The notes under the pieces: generated by a model
Databases searched by the model: none
Told to the model about the DNA's origin: nothing
What the model saw: only the letters and a program-made list of their open reading frames with translations
Position numbers and translations under genes: made by a program
Assembly (NCBI RefSeq): GCF_900240405.1
Contig: NZ_OEQK01000009.1
Coordinates: 1 to 64,000 of the forward strand
DNA: 64,000 nt
Reading direction: 5' to 3'
DNA from: Salirhabdus sp. Marseille-P4669
Lineage (GTDB): Bacteria > Bacillota > Bacilli > Bacillales > Alkalibacillaceae
In this document: positions 8,763-16,707 of the stretch, piece by piece
Layout of the letters: each line of letters opens with the position of its first letter
How positions within the stretch are numbered: the stretch's first letter is position 1

Positions 8763-10124
8763 ATGTTAGAAAAGTGGAGAAATTCATCTTGGATATTCGT
8801 GCTTACAATCGGCTTGGGTACTATGCTAAATCCATTAAATTCTTCGATGATTTCCGTTGCGTTAACCCGTTTGCAGATGGAATTTGAGTTGACCTTTGCG
8901 GATGCAACATGGTTGATTTCTATCTTTTATTTAGCTAGTGCGGTGGGACAACCGGTCATGGGGAAATTGAGTGATATGTTTGGTGCGAAACGAATGTTTA
9001 TGGTAGGTCTTGTGCTGGTAGCAGCTTCTTGCTTACTTGCACCATTTTCACCTAATTACTATTTCCTGCTCGGTTGTAGAGCTTTACAAGCTATCGGGAG
9101 CTCTACGCTTTTTCCTAGTGGCATGAGTATGGTGCGAACAAGCATAACGGACAAGCAAGCCCAAGCTTTAGCTACTTTATCGGTTTTTGCCAATATATCC
9201 TCTGCTTTTGGTCCATCTATTGGTGGGGTCGTAATTGGTGTATGGGATTGGCCATCTATTTTTATCATTAATTTTCCTTTTATCATCATATCATTTCTTT
9301 TGGCTATTTTTATTTTGCCAAATACAGGACAAGGAAAATTTAATTTCAAACGAATGGACATAATCGGTATTTTTTTATTTATCGTATCTGTGATTGGATT
9401 AATTTTGTTCCTGTTGTCTTTAGAACAACATATAAATTGGATTGCTTTTGGTATTTTTCTGTTATTTGGAATCCTATTTTATTTTTATGAGATTCGCTAT
9501 CACGCGCCATTTATTGATATTACAGCCTTAAAGAAAAATGGGAATGTTACGCTTGTATATTTGCAATTTATGACGATTAATCTTGTCTATTATTGTTATT
9601 TTTTTGGTCTGCCAACTTTTTTGCAGCAAGCAAGGGGATATAGTGCGGAGCATACCGGCTTCATTATGCTAGCTCTTGCTGGTTTTAGTGTTATCGTAGC
9701 ACCGATTGTTGGCAGAATGATTGATTGGTACGGCTCAAAAATACCTATGCTAACTGGAGCAAGCTTCCTTTTAGTGGGAACAGGTCTATTATTATCCTAC
9801 AATGAAGCCTCCCCTCTTTGGTGGTTGCTTATCATTATGTCCATACTTGGAATAAGTAATGGCTTCAATAATATTTCAGCTCAAACGGCTCTTTATGAAC
9901 ATGTCCCTAGGGAGGATACTGGGACGGCATCCGGCTTATTTCAAACAAGTCGCTATACAGGGGCAATATTATCAGGGAGTTTATTAGGTATTTTGTTTAA
10001 TCAATATGTGGATACAGAACATCTTCATACTGTAATAGTGGTTTGCTTCATCTTCTGCTTGCTAAATGTAGGACTATCCCTCCGGTTGCCAGGTAGGCAA
10101 AAGGTAACGCAAAGTAATCATTAA
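8763..10124 (+). CDS. MFS transporter, DHA2-like drug efflux type
   Basis: A 453-residue major facilitator with about 12-14 hydrophobic helices. It has the loop 2-3 motif GKLSDMFGAKRM and the motif C-like region around SSAFGPSIGGVVIG, typical of drug:H+ antiporters. The N-terminus TIGLGTMLNPLNSSMISVALT resembles EmrB/QacA relatives. The substrate is unknown. It is convergent with another MFS gene and shares a bidirectional terminator with it. Confidence 0.88.
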   Translation: MLEKWRNSSWIFVLTIGLGTMLNPLNSSMISVALTRLQMEFELTFADATWLISIFYLASAVGQPVMGKLSDMFGAKRMFMVGLVLVAASCLLAPFSPNYYFLLGCRALQAIGSSTLFPSGMSMVRTSITDKQAQALATLSVFANISSAFGPSIGGVVIGVWDWPSIFIINFPFIIISFLLAIFILPNTGQGKFNFKRMDIIGIFLFIVSVIGLILFLLSLEQHINWIAFGIFLLFGILFYFYEIRYHAPFIDITALKKNGNVTLVYLQFMTINLVYYCYFFGLPTFLQQARGYSAEHTGFIMLALAGFSVIVAPIVGRMIDWYGSKIPMLTGASFLLVGTGLLLSYNEASPLWWLLIIMSILGISNGFNNISAQTALYEHVPREDTGTASGLFQTSRYTGAILSGSLLGILFNQYVDTEHLHTVIVVCFIFCLLNVGLSLRLPGRQKVTQSNH

Positions 10125-10127
10125 AAA

Positions 10128-10170
10128 ACTCCGATTCGAATGTTGCTAATCCCATTCGAATCGGAGTCTT
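10128..10170. terminator. Bidirectional terminator between convergent MFS genes
   Basis: A perfect 15-bp stem, ACTCCGATTCGAATG at 10128-10142 with its complement at 10153-10167, has an A-run before and a T-rich run after, so it can stop transcription from both sides. Confidence 0.85.
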
Positions 10171-10181
10171 TTCATTAAATT

Positions 10182-11348
10182 TTAAACCTTGACGGCATTG
10201 GTCTTGCCTAACGGCTTACTGCGCGTGGATAAAATAGCAGTAATAAGAGACAGGGTAATGAGTATACCTCCTACCAACGCATTTTGCTCCACAGAAAATG
10301 TCTCAATTACATATCCACCTATTAAAGATCCAACGGCAACTCCCAAATGTAAAGAGGAGTTATTTAAGCTTTGTTGAACATCGGCGGTATCCGGTGCATT
10401 ATCAATTAAATAGCTTTGCATTGCTGGGGATATCGCCCAGCTTAAACATCCCCAAATAACAATTCCAACGAAAAATAGCGGTAATATACCGGTCATAAAT
10501 GGTAATACAAAAAACACGATGCTAAAGATAAAAATTGAGGTTAAAATGGTTCGTTTCGTTCCAAATAGATCCGCTAATGTCCCGCCAATTCCACCCCCAC
10601 TTACAGCTGCGATACCAAATAAGAAATAAATAATACTTATCCATGTACCCTCTAGTCCAGTAGTTGTTTGGATAAAGGGCTTAAAGTAAGCGTATAGAAC
10701 TGTATGTCCTGTCATGTATAAAAAGGTAGTTGCTTGTGCAAAAAAAATCTTCTGTCCTTTTAATGATGCCATCATTTTACTTAAAGGTGCATAGGCTTTT
10801 GGTTCTACTTTTTCCATAAGGAAGTAAACACCAATGATGGACAATACGGTTAAACAAGAGATTAGAATAAATGGTGCTCGCCACCCAAAAGCATTTCCGA
10901 GCATAAGACCAATCGGAACACCTAACACTAAAGAACCGCTAACTCCCATGGAAATAGTGCCGATAGCTCGTCCACGGTATTTCGGCTCTACCATACTTGG
11001 AGCCATTACGAGACATAAAATAACGAGTAGAGCCCCACTTAAACCTGAAATGATCCTACCCGCCAGTGCCATCGCATAATTCGTGCTCAATACCGTTACA
11101 ATATTACCGATTAAAAAAATAAACAAGTTCATAAGTGTTAGCTTTTTTCGTTCCACTTTAGCAGTTGTAACTAAGAGAATAGGACCGCCAATTGCAAAAA
11201 TTAACGAAAAAATAGTGATGAGAAATCCGGCTTGTCCTAAGGTTATATGTAAATCATCGGCTATTAAATCAAGAATGCCGCTAATAATTAATTCAACCAT
11301 TCCAATTACAAACGATACGATCATTAAAAAATAGACACGTTTATTCAT
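10182..11348 (-). CDS. MFS transporter, AraJ/YdhP-like
   Basis: A 388-residue, 12-helix major facilitator. Visible motifs are ITIFSLIFAIGGPILL, GRIISGLSGALLVI and, after the central loop, GGTLADLFGTKRTI. Relatives export sugars, purine nucleosides or drugs; the substrate here is not known. I use ATG at 11348, which follows AGGAGG by seven bases; the longer in-frame N-terminus to 11414 lacks a ribosome site and would put charged sequence before the first helix. Confidence 0.86.
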   Translation of the reverse strand: MNKRVYFLMIVSFVIGMVELIISGILDLIADDLHITLGQAGFLITIFSLIFAIGGPILLVTTAKVERKKLTLMNLFIFLIGNIVTVLSTNYAMALAGRIISGLSGALLVILCLVMAPSMVEPKYRGRAIGTISMGVSGSLVLGVPIGLMLGNAFGWRAPFILISCLTVLSIIGVYFLMEKVEPKAYAPLSKMMASLKGQKIFFAQATTFLYMTGHTVLYAYFKPFIQTTTGLEGTWISIIYFLFGIAAVSGGGIGGTLADLFGTKRTILTSIFIFSIVFFVLPFMTGILPLFFVGIVIWGCLSWAISPAMQSYLIDNAPDTADVQQSLNNSSLHLGVAVGSLIGGYVIETFSVEQNALVGGILITLSLITAILSTRSKPLGKTNAVKV

Positions 11349-11662
11349 GTATTTCCTCCTATGTAGAGCCGATGCTTTTAATATGTGCAATATATTTATT
11401 TTATAGAAGTTCACCTACTCTGTATAGAAAAAATAATTTCACTATAACGTTTCGGTGTAGGATGTATGGAACATTTAACTGTACAGTAAAACGTAATTAA
11501 CTTAATATTATGTTGTATACGATATCCCTTAAATCTTACAAAATAATATCGCCCATTTTCGGAAAGAACTAAGGGAAATTTATACGATTAGGAAATAAAA
11601 CGGTGAACAGCTGTTTAAAAAATACAAATTAAAAGAAACCATCTTTAGGAGAGTGACATTTT

Positions 11663-12940
11663 TTGGACGAAATACCTCTGAATACCATTATTTTATTAGT
11701 TTCATTAATATTATTATCCGCATTCTTTTCATCTGCAGAAACAGCATTTTCAAGTGTAAATAAAATTCGCTTGCAGAACTTTGTGGAGGAAGGTAGAAAA
11801 GGCAGCAAAAGAGCACTTTATATTGCTGAGAACTTTGATAAAACCTTAACAACAATTCTAATAGGGAATAATATTGTAAATACCGCAACAGCCAGTATCT
11901 CTGCGGCACTTGCTACCCAATTGTTTGGTGGGAATTTGGCTTTAGTAATCAGTACGGTTTTGGTTACCATTTTAATCCTTATCTTTGGAGAAATTCTTCC
12001 AAAATCGTTAGCAAAGGAAAATGCAGAATCTTATTCATTAGCTATTTCCGGAATTTTATTTTACTTAATAAAATTGTTTACACCATTTAATTACTTTTTT
12101 ATTAAGCTAAAAGCTTTAGTGAATAAATATTTTGCTAAGGGCGATGATTTACCATCTGTAACAGAAGATGAAATTAAAGTGATGATTAATATAAGTGAAC
12201 AAGAAGGTGTTATTGATAAAGATGAGTGGAGATTGATTCACCGATCCATGAATTTCGATGATACCATTACTGGAGAAGTATTGACGCCGAGAATTGACAT
12301 GGTGGCTATAGATGTGAATGATACGTTAGATAGCGTGAAAAAAGTGTTCTTTGATGAACGTTTTTCGAGAATACCGGTTTATGAGGATAGTATTGATAAC
12401 ATAATTGGTATATTATCGGAAAAGGAATTTTTCGTGCACTTGATTAAATATAATAATGCGAACATTCGAGAGCTGTTAAGAGAGCCGATGTTTGTAGTCG
12501 AATCAATGAAGATTTCAGATCTCTTACCACAGTTACAAAAAGAAAAGGTTCATATGGCGATTGTTTTAGATGAATATGGTGGAACTGCTGGATTGATAAC
12601 TTTAGAAGACGTGCTTGAGGAGCTTGTAGGTGAAATTTGGGATGAGCAGGATGAAAAGATAACATCCATGAAACAAATAAATGATCATGTATATAAATTT
12701 GATGCTCAATATCCTTTAGACGATTTTGCTTATATGATGGGTGTGAAAGAACCAGAAAGCTCTTACCATACACTCGGTGGTTGGGTAATTGAGAACTTTG
12801 GTATCATACCGTCAAAGGATGACTTCTTCCTCTATAAGAATTTAAAGATTAGTGTGGAAGAAGTAATAAACCGACGTGTAACAAAAGTAAAGGCAGAGAT
12901 TGTAGAATCGACTGACGATAAAGAGCAAGAACAATCCTAA
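11663..12940 (+). CDS. CNNM/CorC-type membrane protein with CBS pair (hemolysin C family)
   Basis: A 425-residue protein with an N-terminal DUF21/CNNM membrane domain (about residues 1-190; starts LILLSAFFSSAETAFSSVN, contains FGEILPKSLAKENAE), two CBS motifs (about 210-340) and a C-terminal CorC/HlyC domain (FDAQYPLDDFAYMMG, TLGGWVIENFG). Members are proposed Mg2+/Co2+ exporters; B. subtilis relatives MpfA/YhdP and YugS have the same layout. The start is TTG at 11663 after an AGGAGAG site. It is a single gene followed by a terminator. Confidence 0.92.
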   Translation: MDEIPLNTIILLVSLILLSAFFSSAETAFSSVNKIRLQNFVEEGRKGSKRALYIAENFDKTLTTILIGNNIVNTATASISAALATQLFGGNLALVISTVLVTILILIFGEILPKSLAKENAESYSLAISGILFYLIKLFTPFNYFFIKLKALVNKYFAKGDDLPSVTEDEIKVMINISEQEGVIDKDEWRLIHRSMNFDDTITGEVLTPRIDMVAIDVNDTLDSVKKVFFDERFSRIPVYEDSIDNIIGILSEKEFFVHLIKYNNANIRELLREPMFVVESMKISDLLPQLQKEKVHMAIVLDEYGGTAGLITLEDVLEELVGEIWDEQDEKITSMKQINDHVYKFDAQYPLDDFAYMMGVKEPESSYHTLGGWVIENFGIIPSKDDFFLYKNLKISVEEVINRRVTKVKAEIVESTDDKEQEQS

Positions 12941-12945
12941 TATGA

Positions 12946-12976
12946 GAAAAGCATTCCTAAAGGGGATGCTTTTTCT
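12946..12976 (+). terminator. Intrinsic terminator after CNNM/CorC gene
   Basis: AAAAGCATTCC and GGGGATGCTTTTT form an 11-bp stem with one wobble pair and a four-base loop, followed by a T-run. Confidence 0.75.
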
Positions 12977-13187
12977 ATCTAATAATGGCGGAAAGGAGAA
13001 AGAGCTATTATTAAAGCACACAAATTTAGAAAATACGTTTGGATCTATGTTACAAATTATAGACAATTTTAAAAATGAATTTACGAAACATAGAGAAAGC
13101 GTTAAAATTGTATAATCGTTTCATTATTGATAGATTTATATTTATAGACTACATATAGTATTATTACGAACAACGGAGGGATACTAG

Positions 13188-13424
13188 ATGGCTTTTATTA
13201 TAACTGCTCCCTGTAAAGATGAAAAAGCAGGGGAATGTGTAGATGTATGTCCAGTAGATTGTATAGAACCAGGAAAAGATCAGTTTTATATAGATCCTGA
13301 TATTTGTATTGACTGTGGGGCTTGTGAAGCGGTATGTCCAGTAGAGGCAATCTATCATGAGGAAGATTTATTGGAAGAAGACAAACCATACTTAGAAATG
13401 GCACGTGCCTTCTTTGCAAAATAA
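13188..13424 (+). CDS. Two-cluster ferredoxin
   Basis: A 78-residue ferredoxin with eight cysteines at 9, 17, 21, 25, 40, 43, 46 and 50. The second set is a classical CIDCGACEAVCP motif, and the first set (C9, then C17-x3-C21-x3-C25) matches the 7Fe [3Fe-4S][4Fe-4S] ferredoxins of Bacillaceae. It carries low-potential electrons in the cytosol; its partner enzymes cannot be told. It is monocistronic with its own terminator. Confidence 0.95.
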   Translation: MAFIITAPCKDEKAGECVDVCPVDCIEPGKDQFYIDPDICIDCGACEAVCPVEAIYHEEDLLEEDKPYLEMARAFFAK

Positions 13425-13441
13425 GAAAGCTTTCATGAAGT

Positions 13442-13478
13442 AGAACGATATTGTCTGAGACAATATCGTTCTTTATTT
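13442..13478 (+). terminator. Intrinsic terminator after ferredoxin
   Basis: A near-perfect hairpin, arms AGAACGATATTGTCT at 13442-13456 and its complement at 13458-13472, is followed by TTTATTTG. Confidence 0.85.
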
Positions 13479-13539
13479 GTATATCTCATATAAATAGTGT
13501 CGAAAATAGCTTATATATGGCCCTTTACATGATGTGTGA

Positions 13540-13568
13540 TTGACATATAAAGGGATTTAGCTTATAAT
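13540..13568 (+). promoter_or_regulatory. Sigma-A promoter of the MhqR-like repressor gene
   Basis: A full consensus -35 TTGACA (13540-13545) and -10 TATAAT (13563-13568) are separated by exactly 17 bp. The operator lies directly downstream, over the start point. Confidence 0.85.
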
Positions 13569-13586
13569 TATTTCGAATCCGAGATA
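13569..13586 (+). promoter_or_regulatory. MhqR-type operator, autoregulatory
   Basis: TATTTCGAATCCGAGATA matches the B. subtilis MhqR operator, as I recall it (TATCTCGAATTCGAGATA), at 16 of 18 positions. It begins on the base after the -10 box, so a bound repressor would block initiation of its own gene. Confidence 0.7.
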
Positions 13587-13606
13587 TGAATAAAAGGATG
13601 GATAAT

Positions 13607-14053
13607 ATGGATAACCAGGTAAAGGATAGTGAATTGTCCTTAAAGCTATTTGTAGTGCTAACGCGTGCATTACAGGCTGTTGAAAAACAATCCGTTAAAG
13701 ATATTAAGAGTCATGGTGTAAATTTAACGGAGTTTTCCGTGCTTGAATTGTTATTCCACAAAGGTGAGCAACCAATACAGAAAATTGGAGAAAAGGTATT
13801 GTTAGCAAGCAGTAGTATTACGTATGTTGTGGATAAACTTGAAGAGAAAAGCTTTATTAGACGTCGAGCTTGTCCTAGTGATCGCCGGGTCACGTATGCA
13901 GGGCTTACGGAGAAAGGTCAACAGTTTATGGAAGATATTTTCCCAAAGCATCAAGAGGCGATGAGAATGATTATGGGTGGTCTTTCAATTGATGAAAAGC
14001 AGACGATGATTGAATTGTTAAAGAAGCTTGGATACCATGCGCAAGCACTTTAA
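13607..14053 (+). CDS. mhqR: MarR-family repressor, MhqR-like
   Basis: A winged-helix MarR regulator of about 148 residues. The helix-turn-helix spans HKGEQPIQKIGEKVLLASSS and ITYVVDKLEEKSFIRRR, and the wing is RACPSDRRVTYAGLTEKG. Overall wording is close to B. subtilis MhqR, which senses quinones and represses azoreductases and dioxygenases. ATG at 13607 is preferred to ATGs at 13586 and 13598 because AAAAGGA lies eight bases upstream and the operator covers the earlier ATG. The adjacent reductases and dioxygenase and the repeated operators support the role. Confidence 0.82.
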   Translation: MDNQVKDSELSLKLFVVLTRALQAVEKQSVKDIKSHGVNLTEFSVLELLFHKGEQPIQKIGEKVLLASSSITYVVDKLEEKSFIRRRACPSDRRVTYAGLTEKGQQFMEDIFPKHQEAMRMIMGGLSIDEKQTMIELLKKLGYHAQAL

Positions 14054-14068
14054 CTTTTTTTGCACTAA

Positions 14069-14099
14069 ACACTCGAATTAGAAATAAATGAATTCGAAA
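14069..14099 (+). promoter_or_regulatory. Upstream MhqR-like operator copies
   Basis: Two diverged operator-like cores lie just upstream of the -35 of the first reductase gene: CTCGAATTAGAAATA (13 of 18 to the recalled consensus, 14069-14086) and an inverted ATGAATTCGAAA at 14088-14099. Confidence 0.45.
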
Positions 14100-14107
14100 C
14101 AAAGGGA

Positions 14108-14156
14108 TTGACTTTTGGAGTCTTTTTCATTTATAATTTATTTCGAATTCATAATA
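14108..14156 (+). promoter_or_regulatory. Promoter and operator of first FMN reductase
   Basis: -35 TTGACT (14108-14113) and -10 TATAAT (14132-14137) have an 18-bp spacer. An MhqR-like site, TATTTCGAATTCATAATA (14139-14156, 14 of 18), starts two bases after the -10 box, the same placement as at the repressor gene. Confidence 0.7.
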
Positions 14157-14220
14157 AATGAATTTAATATATAATTGCTTACAATAGAGCAAAAATTTTA
14201 TCATAATTGGAGGAATCATC

Positions 14221-14778
14221 ATGCTAAGAATTGGTATTGTTTTAGGTAGTGTACGTCAAGGACGTAATGCAGAAGCAGTTGCTAACTGGACTTATGATTT
14301 TGCAACAAAACGTAACGACGATGTGGAATATGAAATTGTAGACCTAGCAAACTACAATCTTCCATTTTTAGGTGCTGCTTTACCAGAAGCGCAACAGGAA
14401 GAAGCACAAGCAGCAATTAAAGCTTGGTCTGAAAAAATGGCTTCATTCGATGGCTACATCTTTGTTGCTCCTGAATATAACCACGCTGTAGGTGGAGCTC
14501 TTAAGAATGCTCTAGACTACTTAAACCCTGAGGTAAACAACAAAGCTGCAGGGTTTGTAGGATACGGAAGTCTTGGCGGAGTTCGTGCACACGAAAACCT
14601 TCGTCTAATCCTAGGCGAACTACAAGTTGCGGATGTTCGTACAGCTGTAACATTCTCACTTATGACAGATTTCGAAAACATGAGCGTATTCAAACCAGCA
14701 GATTACCATGCTGACAACGCAAACCAAATGCTAGATCAAGTTATTGCTTGGAGCACTGCTTTAAAAACAGTTCGATAA
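14221..14778 (+). CDS. NAD(P)H-dependent FMN reductase / azoreductase-like, paralog 1
   Basis: A 185-residue flavodoxin-fold reductase of the NADPH-dependent FMN reductase family (as B. subtilis YhdA/Azr). The phosphate-binding loop is LGSVRQGRN (8-16), the flavin-contacting stretch is APEYNHAVGGALKNALDYL, followed by YGSLGGVRAHENLRLIL. Two-electron reduction of quinones or azo dyes is the likely role, inferred from the MhqR-like operator at its promoter. It has notably C-ending, translation-optimised codons (AAC, TTC, GAC), unlike its neighbour, which points to high expression. A consensus ribosome site precedes the ATG. Confidence 0.85.
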   Translation: MLRIGIVLGSVRQGRNAEAVANWTYDFATKRNDDVEYEIVDLANYNLPFLGAALPEAQQEEAQAAIKAWSEKMASFDGYIFVAPEYNHAVGGALKNALDYLNPEVNNKAAGFVGYGSLGGVRAHENLRLILGELQVADVRTAVTFSLMTDFENMSVFKPADYHADNANQMLDQVIAWSTALKTVR

Positions 14779-14789
14779 GTAATAACAAC

Positions 14790-14816
14790 GGGCTTCCATT
14801 AAGGAAGCCCCAAAAA
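14790..14816 (+). other. Hairpin between the two reductase genes
   Basis: GGGCTTCC (14790-14797) pairs with GGAAGCCC (14803-14810) but is followed by CAAAAAATTT, not a T-run. It therefore looks more like an mRNA 3' stabiliser or a leaky terminator than a strong stop. Confidence 0.5.
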
Positions 14817-14827
14817 ATTTAACCATA

Positions 14828-14845
14828 TATCTCGAATTCGTAATA
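14828..14845 (+). promoter_or_regulatory. MhqR-type operator before second FMN reductase
   Basis: TATCTCGAATTCGTAATA matches the recalled consensus at 16 of 18 positions, including the whole left arm and centre. It lies 25 bases before the second reductase start, with no clear promoter of its own. Confidence 0.65.
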
Positions 14846-14870
14846 AATGACAAAAAAGGAGCTAACAGCA

Positions 14871-15491
14871 ATGGGTTTTTTAGGAAAATTATTCGGTAAA
14901 TCAACAAAGCAAAAGGAAACAGTCGTAGAAGAGAACCTTAAGATTGGAATCGTTATTGGAAGTGTTCGTGAAGGAAGAAATGGGGAAGTGGTAGCAAAAT
15001 GGGTTTATGATTTTGCGACAAAACGAAATGATAGGGTCGAGTATGAAATCGTTGATCTAAAAGAATATCCTCTAGCATTGTTAGGTGCAAATGTAGCAGA
15101 TAATGAAAAGCATAAAGCCGAAATGGCTGCTAAAGATTGGTCAGATAAAATAGCTTCATTTGATGGTTACATTTTTATTACTCCTGAATATAACCATGCT
15201 ATTGGCGGGGCATTAAAAAATGCACTCGACTATTTAAATCCAGAAGTAAACAACAAAGTAGCTGGATTAGTTGGCTATGGAAGTTTAGGTGGTGCTCGTG
15301 CTCACGAAAACATGCGATTAATCTTGGGAGAACTTCAAGTAGCCGATGTACGCACAGCAGTAACCTTCTCATTAATGACCGACTTTGAAAATATGAGTAC
15401 TTTTACACCAGCAGACTATCATGCAGACAATGCAAACCAAATGCTTGACCAAGTAATAGCTTGGGCGAGAGCGTTTAAGCAAATTCGATAA
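14871..15491 (+). CDS. NAD(P)H-dependent FMN reductase / azoreductase-like, paralog 2
   Basis: A 206-residue paralog of the preceding gene, nearly identical in the flavin region (TPEYNHAIGGALKNALDYL, YGSLGGARAHENMRLIL) but with an N-terminal extension of about 25 residues (MGFLGKLFGKSTKQKETVVE), basic then polar. ATG at 14871 is used because AAAAAAGGAG lies about nine bases upstream; ATG at 14847 has no site and abuts the operator. Codons are ordinary AT-rich ones, so this copy is probably less expressed than its neighbour. It likely acts on quinones or azo compounds under MhqR-like control. Confidence 0.83.
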   Translation: MGFLGKLFGKSTKQKETVVEENLKIGIVIGSVREGRNGEVVAKWVYDFATKRNDRVEYEIVDLKEYPLALLGANVADNEKHKAEMAAKDWSDKIASFDGYIFITPEYNHAIGGALKNALDYLNPEVNNKVAGLVGYGSLGGARAHENMRLILGELQVADVRTAVTFSLMTDFENMSTFTPADYHADNANQMLDQVIAWARAFKQIR

Positions 15492-15497
15492 TGAATT

Positions 15498-15538
15498 AAG
15501 GCTTCCTTGTGTATAGATGGAGGCCCTTCATTTTTTTA
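15498..15538 (+). terminator. Intrinsic terminator after reductase pair
   Basis: AAGGCTTCC (15498-15506) pairs with GGAGGCCCTT (15519-15527... one bulged C), with a run of seven T shortly after. Confidence 0.7.
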
Positions 15539-15630
15539 ACCCCCTTTTATAATACTTCAAGTACGATAGATACTATAAAGGAATGGATTTAAGACTTCCC
15601 TAAAAATGGTTTGAGAAGAGGATGATAAAA

Positions 15631-16482
15631 ATGGAAAAACAATTTTTTGAAAAGCCAACTGTATATGTAGGCGGCCTGAGTATAAATGTTACAGATCTTG
15701 ATAAATCCCTACAGTTTTATCAAGAGATTGTAGGTTTTAACGTATTAGAAAAGACAAATAATAAAGCAGTATTAACGGCTGACGGTAAGAATGCGTTGCT
15801 GACGATTGAACAACCAAGTGATGTGGTGCCGAAAGAGAGTAAAACAACAGGGTTATATCATTTTGCTATATTATTACCTTCACGCGCTGATTTATCTGCT
15901 TTTCTGAAGCATGTAATCCGATCAGGTGTCCAATTGGGCGCGTCAGATCACCATGTTAGTGAAGCACTTTATTTCTCTGACCCAGATGGAAATGGAATCG
16001 AAGTATATCGTGACCGTCCAGCATCTGAATGGATATGGAACAATAATCAAGTTCATATGGTAACCGATCCACTTGATGGAAACGGGCTTCTTGCGGAAAG
16101 TCAAAAAGAATGGAATGGCTTACCAGAAGAAACGGTTATGGGTCATATTCATTTGCATGTATCCGACTTAAAAACAACAGAGGATTTTTACATGGGTGGT
16201 TTAGGATTTGATATTGTTACTACTTATCCTGGTGCACTATTTACCTCTACAAATGGATACCACCACCATATTGGTTTAAACGTTTGGAATGGTGTTGGAG
16301 CAAAAGCGCCAAGTAAAAACAGTGTTGGTCTGAATTGGTATACATTGGTTTATCCGGATGAGGCGAAAAGAATGGAAGTTGTCAAACAACTACAATCAAA
16401 GGGCTATGAGGTAATAAAAAAACAAGACAAATATGTGGTTGAAGACCCATCCAAAAATGCGATTCATATGGTAATCAAATAG
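15631..16482 (+). CDS. catE: Catechol 2,3-dioxygenase-like VOC protein, CatE-like
   Basis: A protein of about 283 residues built of two VOC (glyoxalase/extradiol dioxygenase) modules. Conserved wording includes TGLYHFAILLPSR, SEALYFSDPDGNGIEVYRDRP, GHIHLHVSDLKTTEDFY and NGYHHHIGLNVW, the last two supplying His ligands for the metal; it closely resembles B. subtilis CatE. The expected reaction is ring cleavage of catechols made or met alongside quinones, fitting the neighbouring MhqR-like repressor. ATG at 15631 is spaced correctly from AGAGGAT; ATG at 15622 is too close. No clear MhqR site precedes it. Confidence 0.85.
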   Translation: MEKQFFEKPTVYVGGLSINVTDLDKSLQFYQEIVGFNVLEKTNNKAVLTADGKNALLTIEQPSDVVPKESKTTGLYHFAILLPSRADLSAFLKHVIRSGVQLGASDHHVSEALYFSDPDGNGIEVYRDRPASEWIWNNNQVHMVTDPLDGNGLLAESQKEWNGLPEETVMGHIHLHVSDLKTTEDFYMGGLGFDIVTTYPGALFTSTNGYHHHIGLNVWNGVGAKAPSKNSVGLNWYTLVYPDEAKRMEVVKQLQSKGYEVIKKQDKYVVEDPSKNAIHMVIK

Positions 16483-16682
16483 AATCCAATCCATTACATT
16501 CGTATGGACACAGCTTTAGTTACACGATAAAAGACATTCTTTATCAACATGAATTATTTGGTCATACTCGTTTTATGCTCCAAACGGATATTGGGGCAAT
16601 GCCATTTACAAAAATCGCAAAAACAATTGAGCTCCTTGCTGTTAAGGTTGCGCCAATATTACGCAAAGAGACAAGGAAATAG
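16483..16682 (+). pseudogene. C-terminal remnant of an LLM-class flavin-dependent oxidoreductase
   Basis: An open frame without a start runs straight on from the catE stop and ends with a TAG at 16680-16682. Its translation includes DILYQHELFGHTRFMLQTDI, then GAMPFTKIAKTIELLAVKVA, the usual last ~50 residues of bacterial luciferase-like (LLM) oxidoreductases. The first ~280 residues of such a protein are absent, so this is a deletion remnant, not a functional gene. Confidence 0.7.
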
Positions 16683-16707
16683 GAAAGTAAACTGTTTAAT
16701 TCGGTAG

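Noticed and set aside
13442-13476. Perfect dyad as a regulator operator
   Set aside because: It directly follows the ferredoxin stop and is followed by T-rich sequence, so a terminator is the simpler reading.
15554-15564. TACTTCAAGTA palindrome upstream of catE as an operator
   Set aside because: Only 11 bp, and it does not match the MhqR-like sites or the recalled CatR/YodB motif closely enough.
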